Below, piece after piece: positions 35,916-46,338 of a stretch of 60,000 nucleotides of DNA. A model generated the notes under the pieces. The model saw only the letters and a program-made list of their open reading frames with translations, had not been told where the DNA came from and did no database searches. The first letter of the stretch is position 1. Each line of letters opens with the position of its first letter. Made by a program: the position numbers and the translations under genes. The DNA lies in assembly GCF_910592395.1 (NCBI RefSeq), contig NC_088308.1, forward strand, positions 6,961,001 to 7,021,000. Reading direction: 5' to 3'. The stretch comes from Lineus longissimus. Taxonomy: Eukaryota; Nemertea; Pilidiophora; Heteronemertea; Lineidae.

Positions 35916-36062
35916 TTTTAGCTCACATGGTGAGGGTATGTCATTGCGTCTTGTCTGTCGTCCATCGTCATTCGTCCAGCATCGGCGGCGTCAACATCTG
36001 TCAGAAATGGCAATGCCAATGGTGGCACATTTGCTCACCATGGCAGTGGCTCATTTTGTGAG
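35916..36062 (+). mobile_element. Diverged, truncated relative of the 1.1-kb hairpin element
   Basis: Begins TTTTTAGCTCACATGGTGAG, which is the same opening with a shorter hairpin (CTCAC ATG GTGAG), and continues into GTCTGTCGTCCATCGTC with scattered GTCC motifs. The internal units are not recognisable. Confidence 0.4.
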
Positions 36063-37987
36063 TTGATGATATGACACCTGTGATTATCAGTTCTTGCACC
36101 TGTGCATCCGCATCCTGAGGAAACAGCGATCTGTGTTGGCTCCTCCGTCCTCGAGGATGCTTCACCTAGCGACCTTCACTTGTTGTTGTCCTTCCTTTAT
36201 AGCAGACGTCATCACACTAATCCCTGCCATCGGTGTCTGTCTCATCGAACATACCATCGCAGCTCGGGTGTGGAAATGACAAGGACCACAAACGTAATGG
36301 CTTTCCAGGTCTTTGTTTGCCAGCTTTCAAATATTACCATTAACAAATTCGACCCTTGATTCCGAAAAAGAACGTACGTTAGGTGCAATTTCCTCTGAAC
36401 CTATAAGCCTTGGCAAAACATTATAGTTCTCTTCCACAAAAACTCGAGATTGTTATTGTTATTGTCTGGCAGACGTCTTCTCTGCATTATCCATGTTTGG
36501 GTGTCTGCTGCTGATGGCTTTTTTGACTAAATCGTAATCCTGCTTGTTCATATTTTTATTGACATTCTTTGTCTGGTACAGAACATTCCAGTAACGTGAA
36601 CTGAGAAATCAGAGAGGGGAAAGGGGTACCTGTCCGGATGTCTCATCATAAAAGAGGCTCTGTCCCAACTCCCTAAAAAGCAATATTGGCCAAATACTGA
36701 TGCAATCCATTGCTTGGACCAAATCTTGCTCAAATCCAGGCATCCCAAAAAGAAACATTCCTTTAACCGGAGTGCAAGGTGTTTGCGAAGCATCCATCCT
36801 GTTCACTGTAAACTCGGAAATATTGCTGTGCCATTTATTTTTGCATTTTACGCCTCTACAGATAATCGCAAAATAAATTGTTTCGAAAAAGAAAAGCTCA
36901 TTGAAATTACTGTTACGGTGTTGTCAAAACGCTGAACCAAAAGTGTGCTTCAGTTGCAATTCCACAAAACTGGGAAATAAAATGGCTGCGGATATTGACG
37001 GGTCTACGGTATATTGCAGATTTGACTACTCTTGTATATCAGAGAGATATGCCATTATTTTCCTTAATCCGCTGTAAAAACGCTACACTGTTGTTGTCTG
37101 GGCAGATGACACTTAGCAAGCAGACGAGCAGACCAACCGGGCTGTATTAATCCTTGTTTACGTGTACCCTGGAGATATTGGCCGTTGATCATTTGAATTT
37201 CCGATGATGTTAGGGGAGACCATCAATCATGTGATAAGTTTTTCTAGGCTTGTACAGATTCTCTTGTGTAGCGCGCATGAAGTTGAAACATAGAATTTTG
37301 AAACCTAAGTGTTTTAGAATACAATTAACACTTCCAGCGCTCACATTGCACCCCGAAACACCCTTTCAGACCCCCAGGGCCAAAAAGAATCCGGGGGAGT
37401 GGGTGACGTCATAATGGATTATTTATCACCTGTTTGAATTTCGTATTATATTAAGTATGTGAGGTGTTCTAGAAAAGAAATTGATCCTCACTTTTGGTCT
37501 GGTTGTCTCTCCGAATACTGCAGTGGTGGATCTGTCATTTCGCCCACAACACCAGTTACGGCCTCAGTTTGGCCAGCGTTTTTGCGCCACCATGCAGTGT
37601 TTGGTGAGACAACCAATACCTCCAGTTTGGTCTCAAAACCAATATATGTTCACTCTTGAATTGTAATTTTTTGGGTGAATCCTTAAAACAAAGCAGAGTT
37701 TACAGCTATGGCACTGTTATGCGGTGCAAAAATGTCCACAATGTTACTTTATATGGAGTTGCAGAATCACGATATGTATCAGGTGTCAACTACCCAACAT
37801 GATTGAAGCCGGAAAAATAACCGTTTTAATCAATACCGCGTATTTTGAGCTACATGTTGTATAAATATAGATTGCCAGTGTACAATATCAGAACACCAGC
37901 GCACGCCCTCGCACTTCTGTAAGTGTGAAAAAATTACCAATCTTTTATAATTGACCTTTCTGAAAAATACTGGAAACGTTATGGTCT
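36063..37987. other. Intronic spacer
   Basis: Overlapping small open frames (36094-36359, 36548-36935, 37459-37666) lie on both strands with no splice context or recognised domain. No structured repeat was seen. Confidence 0.45.
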
Positions 37988-38175
37988 ATTACTCTAGTTT
38001 CACCGATCTGAGACTACTTCATTAATTACTGTGAAATCGACACAAAGCCTAACCCCAAGCGGGAACATGACTTAAGACCATCGAATGATGAAAATGACAG
38101 GCATGACTGATCTTCTTACTTTGTTCTGCCATCTAGTGAGTACATCAGATACCGATTGAAATTCTAAAAAAACAC
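37988..38175. mobile_element. Family B TIR element, copy with degraded right end
   Basis: Starts TACTCTAGTTTCACCGATCT and carries the family interior (GTGAAATCGACACAAAGCCT, GGGAACATGAC, GACCATCGAATG). The expected right inverted end is only weakly visible near 38148 (ATACCGATTGAAATTC). Confidence 0.6.
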
Positions 38176-38333
38176 TATCTGAAAAGATCCATGCTTTACA
38201 AATGAGAATGACGTTAACTTTAATAGACTTGGTCTGGTCTGAACAGTTGTCAGATATCTCTCAGACTATTTTGTAAAAAATGAGGAAAGAGGAAGATTAA
38301 CTCAGAAAGATTGCTACACATTTAGATCTAGTC

Positions 38334-38556
38334 ATATACTCTACATTCACCGATCTAAGACTATTTCTAAATATTCAAGTCAGCCTCCAAAGTAAGCAAA
38401 TGTTCATTTGTTAATTCAACATGTTGGATTTTGATAAACTATCGGTTTGAAACACCATGTTACGCAGTTCTCTTGAAGTTATGTTTGGCTTGGCCTTTTT
38501 GGCGTTTCGTTATAATTATTGAAGTGATCCTATATCGGTGAAACTAGAGTATATTG
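38334..38556. mobile_element. Family B-related TIR element, about 220 bp
   Basis: The ends ATACTCTACATTCACCGATC and ATCGGTGAAACTAGAGTAT are inverted repeats of the family B type. The interior is shared only in part. Confidence 0.65.
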
Positions 38557-39602
38557 AAGTTTTCTGAGGTGAACATTGATGTTCATGTTGATGATTGATT
38601 GGGAAGCTATGCCAGGAACAATATTGTCTATGCCAGGAATAATATCGCTCATCTTTCCTCAGCACTCTTGTTCCTGCCATTCTCCCATCAAAAGCTATAT
38701 TGTGTTCTCGAACTTGCAAATTCTTCCTGATCTTTCCGAAAAAGATACTAGAATGTACTTTAAACAAAAACAATTTCAGGCCGTAACTGGCTTTTCGATG
38801 CAGGGAACACATCCTCTTGCCTGTTTTTGATTTTAAATGGAAAAAGATTTATATATGTTGCCGAAGAGTTGACCAATAGGTGTCATGGCCGGTTGAAAGA
38901 AATCTAGGCAACGCAGGTCGCCGCAACTGAAATCGCTTGTTACACCTTGAAAATTGCTCAAAATGCTACTGGTACCATCAGTAAGCTCAATGAATGAATG
39001 AATGACCAAGTTAATAGGTGTTGATAAATCATCATTTTGGGAAAATTCGCCTGCATCTGACATTCGCGACCATCGATCCTTTACAATAACAGTCAGTGCT
39101 TTAAATGCATAGGGCAAGTTACTATTGCCATGACAACTAAACAATTGTGATTGAAAAGTGGCCCACAATTGAAAAAATCGCAATCAGGTTGTCCTGACTA
39201 TCACTAGACGCAGCGACAGAAAGCGACTTGATTTTATTTTCAAAATTTTTCTCAAACATACCACAAGGATATAAAATCGGGTCTGAATGCTCCTAATGAC
39301 CACACCAGCTCTAAATCGGGCGAATTAGTATGGATTTTATTCACCTGTTGCTGGGACTCCTGTGAAGCTTTTATTTCTATTCATGGGGCTCTCATGGGGA
39401 ATAAGGGAATCAGCTTACTTGGCAATCTGTGATTTGGCCAAATAGAAATAACTCGCTGCATGTGGCACCAATGCCAACTGACCGCTTCTGAACCGCAGGC
39501 AATTTGTTAAAGGGTGTGAATATGCATGATATTCATGTGAGTAATCTGTTACTTGGGAAGCCGTTTTCTTCATTTCTGAGATTTACAAACTGTGAATTTG
39601 TA
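38557..39602. other. Intronic spacer
   Basis: A 116-codon minus-strand frame at 38833-39183 has no recognised motif or splice context. No repeat was seen. Confidence 0.4.
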
Positions 39603-39831
39603 AATTGTGACCCGCTCTACCAAAACTAGGCGCTTGTCGCATCTGAACTTGACAGGTTCATACGGACTTGTTGTTCATTTCCCTATTGTAGACCTTTTGT
39701 GAAATCTATTACAAACTGATTTGGTCACATTTCACAAAAGGTCTACAATAGGGAAATGAACAACAAGTCCGTATCAACCTGTCAAGTTCAGATGCGACAA
39801 GCGCCTAGTTTTGGTAGAGCGGGTCACAATT
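39603..39831. repeat. Near-perfect 103-bp inverted repeat with 23-base loop
   Basis: The left arm 39603-39705 and right arm 39729-39831 are reverse complements with a single mismatch (C in TTCATAC against the counterpart of TTGATAC). The arms read AATTGTGACCCGCTCTACC inward to TTTTGTGAAAT. There is no coding capacity and no clear target duplication. It may be a young foldback MITE, and a transcript through it would form a long double-stranded stem. Confidence 0.95.
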
Positions 39832-39835
39832 ATGT

Positions 39836-40378
39836 ATCTACCAGTTATACTATTGGTAAGTCAGTATTCTCTTTCGGCAGAACTAACCCTGTTGCTGCTT
39901 TGTTGCTCTAGATCTTAGATTTCAAACAGTAATTTATTGATCAATCTATATCTACCAGTTATACCATAGCATTCTGTGTCAGTGGAACTAACTTACTGGA
40001 GTGCAGAGCGTTGCTCTAGATCTGAGATTTAAAACAGTAATTCATTGATCAATCTATATCTACCAGTTATACCATAGCATTCTGTGTCAGTGGAACTAAC
40101 TTACTGGAGTGCAGAGCGTTGCTCTAGATCTGAGATTTAAAACAGTAATTCATTGATCAATCTATATCTAACAGTTATACCATAGCATTCTGTGTCGGTG
40201 GAAGTAATTTACTGGAGTGCAGAGTGTTGCTCTAGATCTGAGATTTCAAACAGTAATTGATTGATCAATCTATATCTACCAGTTATACCATAGCATTCTG
40301 TGTCGGTGGAACTAACTTACTGGAGTGCAGAGTGTTGCTCTAGATCTGAGATTTCAAACCATTCGGTGTCAGTGTAAC
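39836..40378. repeat. 108-bp satellite, about 5 copies
   Basis: Units starting TATCTACCAGTTATACCATA lie at 39836, 39948, 40057, 40165 and 40273 and include GTTGCTCTAGATCTGAGATT. The first copy is the most diverged; the three middle copies are nearly identical. It begins five bases after the large inverted repeat. Confidence 0.93.
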
Positions 40379-41655
40379 TAACCTTGTTTCTGCTCAATGA
40401 ATTGAGGGCGTGTTTCCCGATCAACCTTACCATACAAGTTTGTAGACTCACTCAGTAGTGGTGCGAATCCAGGGCTGAGACAACTTGAACTTTTTGTTGT
40501 GTTTTCTTGTATGTGTGTCAAAACCTTAAAACTTGTTCAATTTGTGTGACCAGAATATCTAATTTCCACTTCGGTTTGAAGCATATACTGGGTATTGTCA
40601 AAAATATATATCTAAAATCATGTTTGGGACAGGATAATTGCAATTTGTATGATTTAATTTGTCACTGATGCTGTTGGAAATACATCCTTGCAAAAAAAAC
40701 TATACTTGTTTGATCCATTTTTGGGAAAATAAAGAAGAATCATATCTCTTCTCATCCTTGCACTCTCTGAATTCATTTTGTTAGCAAAAGGAAAAAAATC
40801 TGTCTTTGATCCTGTTGACCTGATTACGAATTGTTTATAGACTCCCCAGGACATTTCGAGATGTCTCTGTTCCGTTACACAATCAATGATACCCAAATAA
40901 TTCTGATTGATTTACCTCGTATTAGACTTTGGATGGTTATTAAGTTAGCATCAGTGGCAAAAGAAAGCTCTTTCTAGTAGTATTTATAGAATCCAGGGTT
41001 GCTGATTTTGAGTACAAATCTTGCAGTGTACTTTTAGAGTCAATGTTCCTAAGTTTAGGTCATTGTCCAATCCTGGGAAGGGGGGGAATCCAGGAGACTT
41101 AGAAAGGGACAGTGCGGTTAAGATGTGGGGTGTCCTGGTATATTTAGCATCAGTTTACCAAAATTCTTGGTAAATTTAAATTTTTGTTTTAGAGAGACCC
41201 TCAGTATTGCCGGTCCACAGCCTCCCGACCAACTACTCTTATTACTTTCATCAAGTATGGATAAAGATCTTTAATCCATACTTGCTTTCAGGCGCTATGC
41301 TAAAAAATACACCAATTAAAGGGATGTTTACCAATTTTTCCCAACTTCTTGTTCAAACGATGTATCACCTATTTGTACTTGGTCGACCAAAAGCTTTAAA
41401 CAACGAATTTCTGCATGTTAGATTGATAGTCAGGTAATGAAGGGGAAAAAAATGCTCTGCAATCAAAGCATCATTAGATATATCATCTACCATTGATTCA
41501 GCGTTATGTCTACTCCATGCAGACTTGACTAAAGCAACCTATGCAATTGTACATATTTCTATAGAGAAATTCTAGTCTCCTCAGTTGAAATGAACTGTAT
41601 TTTGGCGGAAAGTGTCTGGTTGTAGGTCTTGTAGTGAGTGAAACGGAGCAACTGT
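40379..41655. other. Intronic spacer
   Basis: No exon or structured repeat recognised. Confidence 0.45.
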
Positions 41656-41657
41656 TT

Positions 41658-41897
41658 TTTAAAGGCCTGCTATTGTTCAAACCTTGAAAATTTAACTTGA
41701 ATTTGAAAAGTTCTCATTGTGTTAATAATACCCCCTAGGCCTATATATAAATTTCGTCAATGCCTTTGTGTAGACAGATATGCAAATACTAGGCCCATAT
41801 TGTACCAAGTTGCAGCCATAATAACTGCATTACAGCCTACTTTTACAGCCTAATGTTTGCTTCTCTGGGCCGGAGAAGTGAACATCAACCCCTTATT
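41658..41897 (+). mobile_element. Dispersed repeat family A, diverged copy
   Basis: From TTAAAGGCCTGCTATTG through TTTGTGTAGACAGATATGCA, ACCAAGTTGCAGCCATAATA and ACTGCATTACAG to CTTCTCTGGGCC. The order of blocks matches the copy at 59598. Confidence 0.65.
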
Positions 41898-42034
41898 TCC
41901 TCAGGATGTGTAACATGATATTCAGTAATGCCTACATATATGCCTCTTGTAACAGAATCTTTAAAATTGAATCATGTATCACCATGGAAACTCTGTTTCA
42001 CCATTAGAATGTCGTGTGAATCCTGCGAATCACA

Positions 42035-42475
42035 TCAGAAAAAAGTTTGCGATGATGGTGAACCTGGACTTCTTGGTGTGTTGGGGATGATTTCTACAAG
42101 TTGATTCAATAATTTTTTTCGATATTTCAAACCCGAGATGAAGAGCGTACCCATCACACGGATTGTGGTGGTAGAAAAAAAGTGCGCAATCAGAGTGTCG
42201 CTTGCATCCGAGTCACGGAATTTCATCATCTTGTAGTAGAGTGTGTAGAGTAATGAGAACAGCCACTCTTCACAGTAGATTTTATTGCTTTTGCTCGACA
42301 AGTGCCCAGTTTTTCTTGAGTCTTGGATCCGCCCCTGTTTCACTCTCTCCAAATGGACCCCAACCGGGTATATTCGATTAATTTGTAAATAAATAAAGGG
42401 TGAGTTGTACTTGAAATCACCTATTGCCTGGAGACAAATAAAAACAGGTGATCTGCCTTCATTCAGGTGTATCAC
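42035..42475 (-). CDS. Unidentified minus-strand open frame with protein-like C-terminal half
   Basis: A 146-codon frame, the longest in the window outside tandem repeats. The second half is notably protein-like: EEWLFSLLYTLYYKMMKFRD, then SDASDTLIAHFFSTTTIRVM, then LKYRKKLLNQLVEIIPNTPR, ending just before a TGA. The first half (around QGRIQDSRKTGHL) looks like repeat-derived sequence, so the real coding part may be only the last 80-90 codons. I do not recognise the family. It lies on the opposite strand inside intron B-C, 600 bases from exon C. It could be a retropseudogene fragment, a last exon of a nested gene, or chance. Confidence 0.25.
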   Translation of the reverse strand: MIHLNEGRSPVFICLQAIGDFKYNSPFIYLQINRIYPVGVHLERVKQGRIQDSRKTGHLSSKSNKIYCEEWLFSLLYTLYYKMMKFRDSDASDTLIAHFFSTTTIRVMGTLFISGLKYRKKLLNQLVEIIPNTPRSPGSPSSQTFF

Positions 42476-42631
42476 ACCACTGTGGTTCGCCAGTTCTGTT
42501 TAAAAAACCGTTCCAGACACAATCTTGAAAAACATCCAACAGTTTCTGACTAGGTGCTGAATGAAGGTACGATCAAAATGGTGCTGGTTTCAGTTTGAAT
42601 TCTGAATTCTGAATTGAAGAAAATCAACCTT

Positions 42632-42745
42632 AATGGGGTACACCACTGTTGGTGCAGGAAAAGAAAAGTTCACATTATTCCCAAGTGCAATATGCATGTA
42701 AGTTCACTGAAACTTGGTATTCATAGTATTTGTTATCTGTCAACA
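42632..42745 (-). mobile_element. Dispersed repeat family A, minus-strand fragment
   Basis: The reverse complement contains GACAGATAACAAATACTATG, ACCAAGTTTCAGTGAACTT and GTGTACCCC, matching the family blocks in order. Confidence 0.6.
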
Positions 42746-43050
42746 GCCGGTTTGAGATGATATCCTTTTGTAGTTTTTTCAGATCTTGACAAGTTTCTCA
42801 TACATATTGGCTTTCTTACGACCTCTCCTTTGACTTTCAGATCAATCCTTAGAATCCACCACTGTCTGTTCATAGGTTTTTGCTGTGAAATGATTTGACC
42901 GAAACATTCTCAATTTCAGATTGAAAACCTGAACTGCACAAGCATTTGACTATGACAAGTATACAGTTCAGCCAACCTTGCATGTTATTGCTGTGGCTGC
43001 TGTCGAAAAATAACCATGCTAATGTTTTTCTTCAATTCTTCTCATTGCAG

Positions 43051-43286
43051 ATTAAATGGTAAAGAATTTGTCCGTTCCAAGACCTTGCCGACAATCCCAG
43101 TGTACAAATACCTACAGCCAGAAGAGATATGCCCACCGCCAGCCCCAGATGATAGGCGATGCAGCTCGCCTCCGTCGACACTGCCCATCTTCCAGGGGAG
43201 TCCCCTGTTAGGCCTTCATCCACAGAGTGATTCACCTAGTCCAAACCCAGGCCTTGCTCCCAATCTTCATGTGCGCAAGAATTCGG
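43051..43286 (+). CDS. Exon C, first common exon of the unidentified gene
   Basis: A 236-base exon between TTCTTCTCATTGCAG and TCG G|GTGAGT. It takes phase 2 from exons B, A2 or A3 and leaves phase 1. It encodes about 78 residues: LNGKEFVRSKTLPTIPVYKY followed by LQPEEICPPPAPDDRR, then a Pro/Ser-rich stretch (SSPPSTLPIFQGSPLLGL, SDSPSPNPGLAP) ending VRKNSG. RSKTLP, RKNS and the SPxP motifs look like phosphorylation or adaptor-binding sites, typical of disordered N-termini of signalling proteins. No folded domain is present and the family is not identified. High GC at third positions, strong splice sites and phase agreement on both sides make this the best-supported coding segment here. Confidence 0.75.
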
Positions 43287-43852
43287 GTGAGTCTTCTTTT
43301 CCCTCAAGGAATTGATACCGGAATGGAGGTATTGGTTGTCTGACACTAAACACTGTGAGGAATTAGGCAACAACAAATGTGCCTCTAATGTTTGTATTCC
43401 TGTTTCGTGAGACAGCATAATTTATAAGGAGTGGTCTCAAAATTATAATTCTCAATGCTGTAATTCTAAGATTTAGAAGGAATTAATAACCATTTTGAAT
43501 ATTTTCTTTTGAAATATGAATTTCAAACTGTTTTGGCTTAACCTTAACTCGCCTGAGTGAACTGGTGCAATGCTGCATGCAAAACAACATGTAAGGAGAC
43601 TTTTTCAGCATTTGAATTCCCATTATAACTGATTATTTTTGTCAGAACGATATTGTAATGATTATTTTTGTGGGTGGAGGGTATAAGTATAAGTCCTCGA
43701 AATTTTCAACGCTGAGCAGAAAAATGAGTTTCCGTAAGTCAATCTTGACATGAATCATCCTTGCATCAATCTTATGATTAATCCAAATGTACTGTGTCCC
43801 TTTGTCCGGTAATTAGTATCCAATAAGTGATGAGTAACCTTCCCCTTTCCAG
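43287..43852. other. Intron C-D
   Basis: A 566-base intron with GTGAGT donor and CCTTCCCCTTTCCAG acceptor. No repeat recognised. Confidence 0.65.
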
Positions 43853-43942
43853 CGTCCCCGGCTGCTCGACGACGTGGGGTTGAAAGAGGCAGACTGAGAA
43901 GTTACAGCGCGGACAGAAGACGCAGATCAAAACAAGAAAAAA
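43853..43942 (+). CDS. Exon D, basic Arg/Ser-rich common exon
   Basis: A 90-base exon, a multiple of three, entering and leaving in phase 1, with acceptor CCCCTTTCCAG and donor A|GTGAGT. It encodes ASPAARRRGVERGRLRSYSA followed by DRRRRSKQEKK. This is a strongly basic segment with an RSYS motif of the kind basophilic kinases phosphorylate, and clusters that could act as a nuclear or membrane-binding signal. Being symmetrical, it could be skipped without a frameshift. The next common exon is not visible before 60000 unless the exon at 54233 is used as a cassette. Confidence 0.68.
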
Positions 43943-44025
43943 GTGAGTTGACTTTTCTCTGTTTTTATTTCAACCCTTTCAGCACTGTTGTTAAAGGGAA
44001 AAGGGAATAAGCACCTAGATTCGCA

Positions 44026-44031
44026 TATAAA
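44026..44031 (+). promoter_or_regulatory. Candidate TATA box for exon E1
   Basis: TATAAA in the context GCATATAAATTTAG, 91 bases upstream of the ATG at 44122. The distance suits a short leader. It is AT-rich by local standards and could be chance. Confidence 0.25.
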
Positions 44032-44121
44032 TTTAGCTAAGTGCAAAAATAAAACATCTCAGAAACTTGCTGGCTTACAGTATCCCGGGACCATTACAAG
44101 ATTCTTCAACAGTGATAAAAA

Positions 44122-44281
44122 ATGCACCTTTTGAAGTGCTGGGATTCGAGGTCTGCGCATCTGCCGAGCTCATTCAGAATGTACCCGCCACAGGTGTTGA
44201 CTGATGGGATAGGAATGAATCCTCCAATAACGCCACCACGCAAAATAAGATTTACGTTTCTCGGCAGATCTTCTGCGAAAG
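44122..44281 (+). CDS. Candidate alternative first coding exon E1
   Basis: ATG at 44122 gives 53 codons and one base before the donor AAAG|GTAGGC. An in-frame TAA lies at 44116-44118. Phase 1 equals that of exon D's donor, so it could serve as an alternative start for the exons that follow D. The peptide runs MHLLKCWDSRSAHLPSSFRM, then YPPQVLTDGIGMNPPITPPR, and ends in a basic KIRFTFLGRSSAKG. A shorter start at the Met of 44179 is possible. As an internal exon spliced from D it fails, since the plausible acceptors inside it give the wrong phase or a stop. The protein family is not recognised. Confidence 0.35.
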
Positions 44282-44285
44282 GTAG

Positions 44286-46231
44286 GCCTTGTGAGGCAGG
44301 GCCATCCTGGGGCATGGGGAGGGGGATTCCGGTAGAACACTAATGTTTATACTTCCTCTAACAGACATAGACCCCTTAAAGTGTGGTGACCTTAGGTCAC
44401 CTGAATAATAATGCCGTATGCAAGTTCTGTAGTTTTATAATTCCCTTCTATTCTGTGGTAAAAATCTTAGATTTGTGGTTTTTCTTCTGATCACCTCTTA
44501 TCTGAATTCATTTGATCGAACTTGAACATACAATTTGTGCAAGAAGAAGATAAGGTAATAAAAAAGAGCCAAATCTGAATGAAAAACATGTTTTTCAATG
44601 ACGTCGGTTGTGGCAGGTGTAGATTCTTTATATGACGTGATGACCAATGCTGGTTGGCCATCTTGGTGTATTCATATTCGCTAGACAACAACCCCCTCAA
44701 GAATTAGCGACCCTGCTATCAAAATGTGCATGGGTCAAATCTGGGTGGTAACAGCAAAATAGCAGATCAACTTGTTTTTCACATGTGGTTATCAAAGTCC
44801 TGTAGACTTGACTTTATCAAATTGCACAACAGGCATATGACCTAAGTTATAAATAACTGATCACTATTTGAAGTTGGTATCAAAGTAACTTATTCCTGTC
44901 AAATACCCTGACACACATCAAGCTCCAAATATATTTTGGAAATAAATTGTTTTGGAAATATCTGGAAAAAAGGATGAAGGTTCTGGTTTAAGAAGTTGAC
45001 TTTAAACATCTTTCACCTTACCTGTACTTGCAATGGCAGGAAATGAAATCTCTGGAGGCTAAACTAAATTTCATGGCAAACAGACCAGACTCTGCTATGT
45101 ATTTTGCATATGTTACTGTACAGAAATGCATTTGAAACACAGATACTTCTGAGGTGAAAAGGAATGAGCGAGTTTGAACTATCTTCCAGTTTTTTCATTA
45201 AATCCACCTGTTTTATGTTTTTACTGGGTCAGTTCATTGCTGTGCCGAATATCTCAGTTGCGCTCCGAGATCATCCGCCATGTCAATTTTTCAGCGAAAT
45301 AAATCGCTTACTAATTGTCCCTCTGATTCAATAAAGGAGCTCTTGTAAGGTCAGGATAAAGGGCCGTGGTTCATCTGACCACCACCAGGGTGCCAAATGT
45401 CAAACCACCCTGATGACTGACAGAACAGGTGACCATGCAGAGATTCACAAAGAGGGCCATTACACTTTTATTTACCAGGACAGCATATTTTGCTAAATAT
45501 GACAATTTGGTTCTGAGACAAGGAATCACGATCGGCCATTTCCGCCAAACCTGCAAAAATGAACCCAACAAAACATCCCGGGCATCTGAGGCAACAAAAA
45601 TGCTTGACCTTGCTTTAGACAGATGAACTCCTGATTCCGGTCAACAGTTCCTCTCAAGTACTAACTCTCTAATTAGTTGAAATTGGTGGAACTCAATCCA
45701 ACTTCTCATTATTGTCTTTTTCTGCCGAGTAGCCTTCAAGCTGCACACTTGAAAATTGAGATAACCACCAACTGACCAGCAGAGCAAAGTGGTCCGCTCA
45801 GTCAAGTACCACTGAGAAACTGTGGAGAACTCAACTAAGCTTGTAAACTCATTTCAGATTTTGATCCAAGAATGAGAACCAAGTGTTTTCCTCTCTCTCG
45901 TGGACATCATCAAGTCAAGTCAAGTCTAGTCAAATGTCATTTGAAATTGTTTTGTTGTGTTGTTTTTAGGCAATTTCTGACAATAGACAACGCAATATCA
46001 ATTGTCAGAATGCCACCTCGTTCTCGTTCTCAGATAAAAATCTGAAGCTTTCTAGAATCAGTGGGGAACGTCACCTAAAACAAGGCATCCGTACTTTTAA
46101 ATACCATCATATCATCATTATTATCGGTGTCGTAACCCTATTGGATTTTGGTCGGAGGTATGGAGTCCACTATAGGCTATACTGTCCATCTGTGTGGGAT
46201 CTTTTACTTGCAGGAATTTTAGTTCCTTGAA
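44286..46231. other. Intronic spacer
   Basis: About 1.9 kb without a recognised exon or repeat. Open frames near 45371-45626 on both strands overlap each other and lack splice context. Confidence 0.45.
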
Positions 46232-46338
46232 AGCCACGCCGGTTCATCCAAAAATACAATCCTGGGTTCTCCCCGGAATCGAATCCAGGCCCAATTGCGT
46301 GGTAGCCAGCAGTGTTAACCAATAGGCAATGAGGCTTC
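46232..46338 (-). mobile_element. tRNA-derived SINE fragment, second copy
   Basis: On the minus strand, TTGGTTAACACTGCTGGCTA (box A region), GGATTCGATTCCGG (box B, 46273-46286), then GGGGAGAACCCAGG and TTGGATGAACCGGCGTGG. It matches the copy at 12592 throughout, including the non-tRNA tail, which establishes it as a dispersed family. Confidence 0.7.

Noticed and set aside
38833-39183. 116-codon minus-strand frame
   Set aside because: No recognisable domain and no splice signals; compatible with chance in a 60-kb window.
43051-43286. Identity as a calmodulin-dependent phosphodiesterase, from the KYLQPEE motif
   Set aside because: Only about seven residues resemble that family. The sequence before and after does not follow it, and no catalytic region is in the window.
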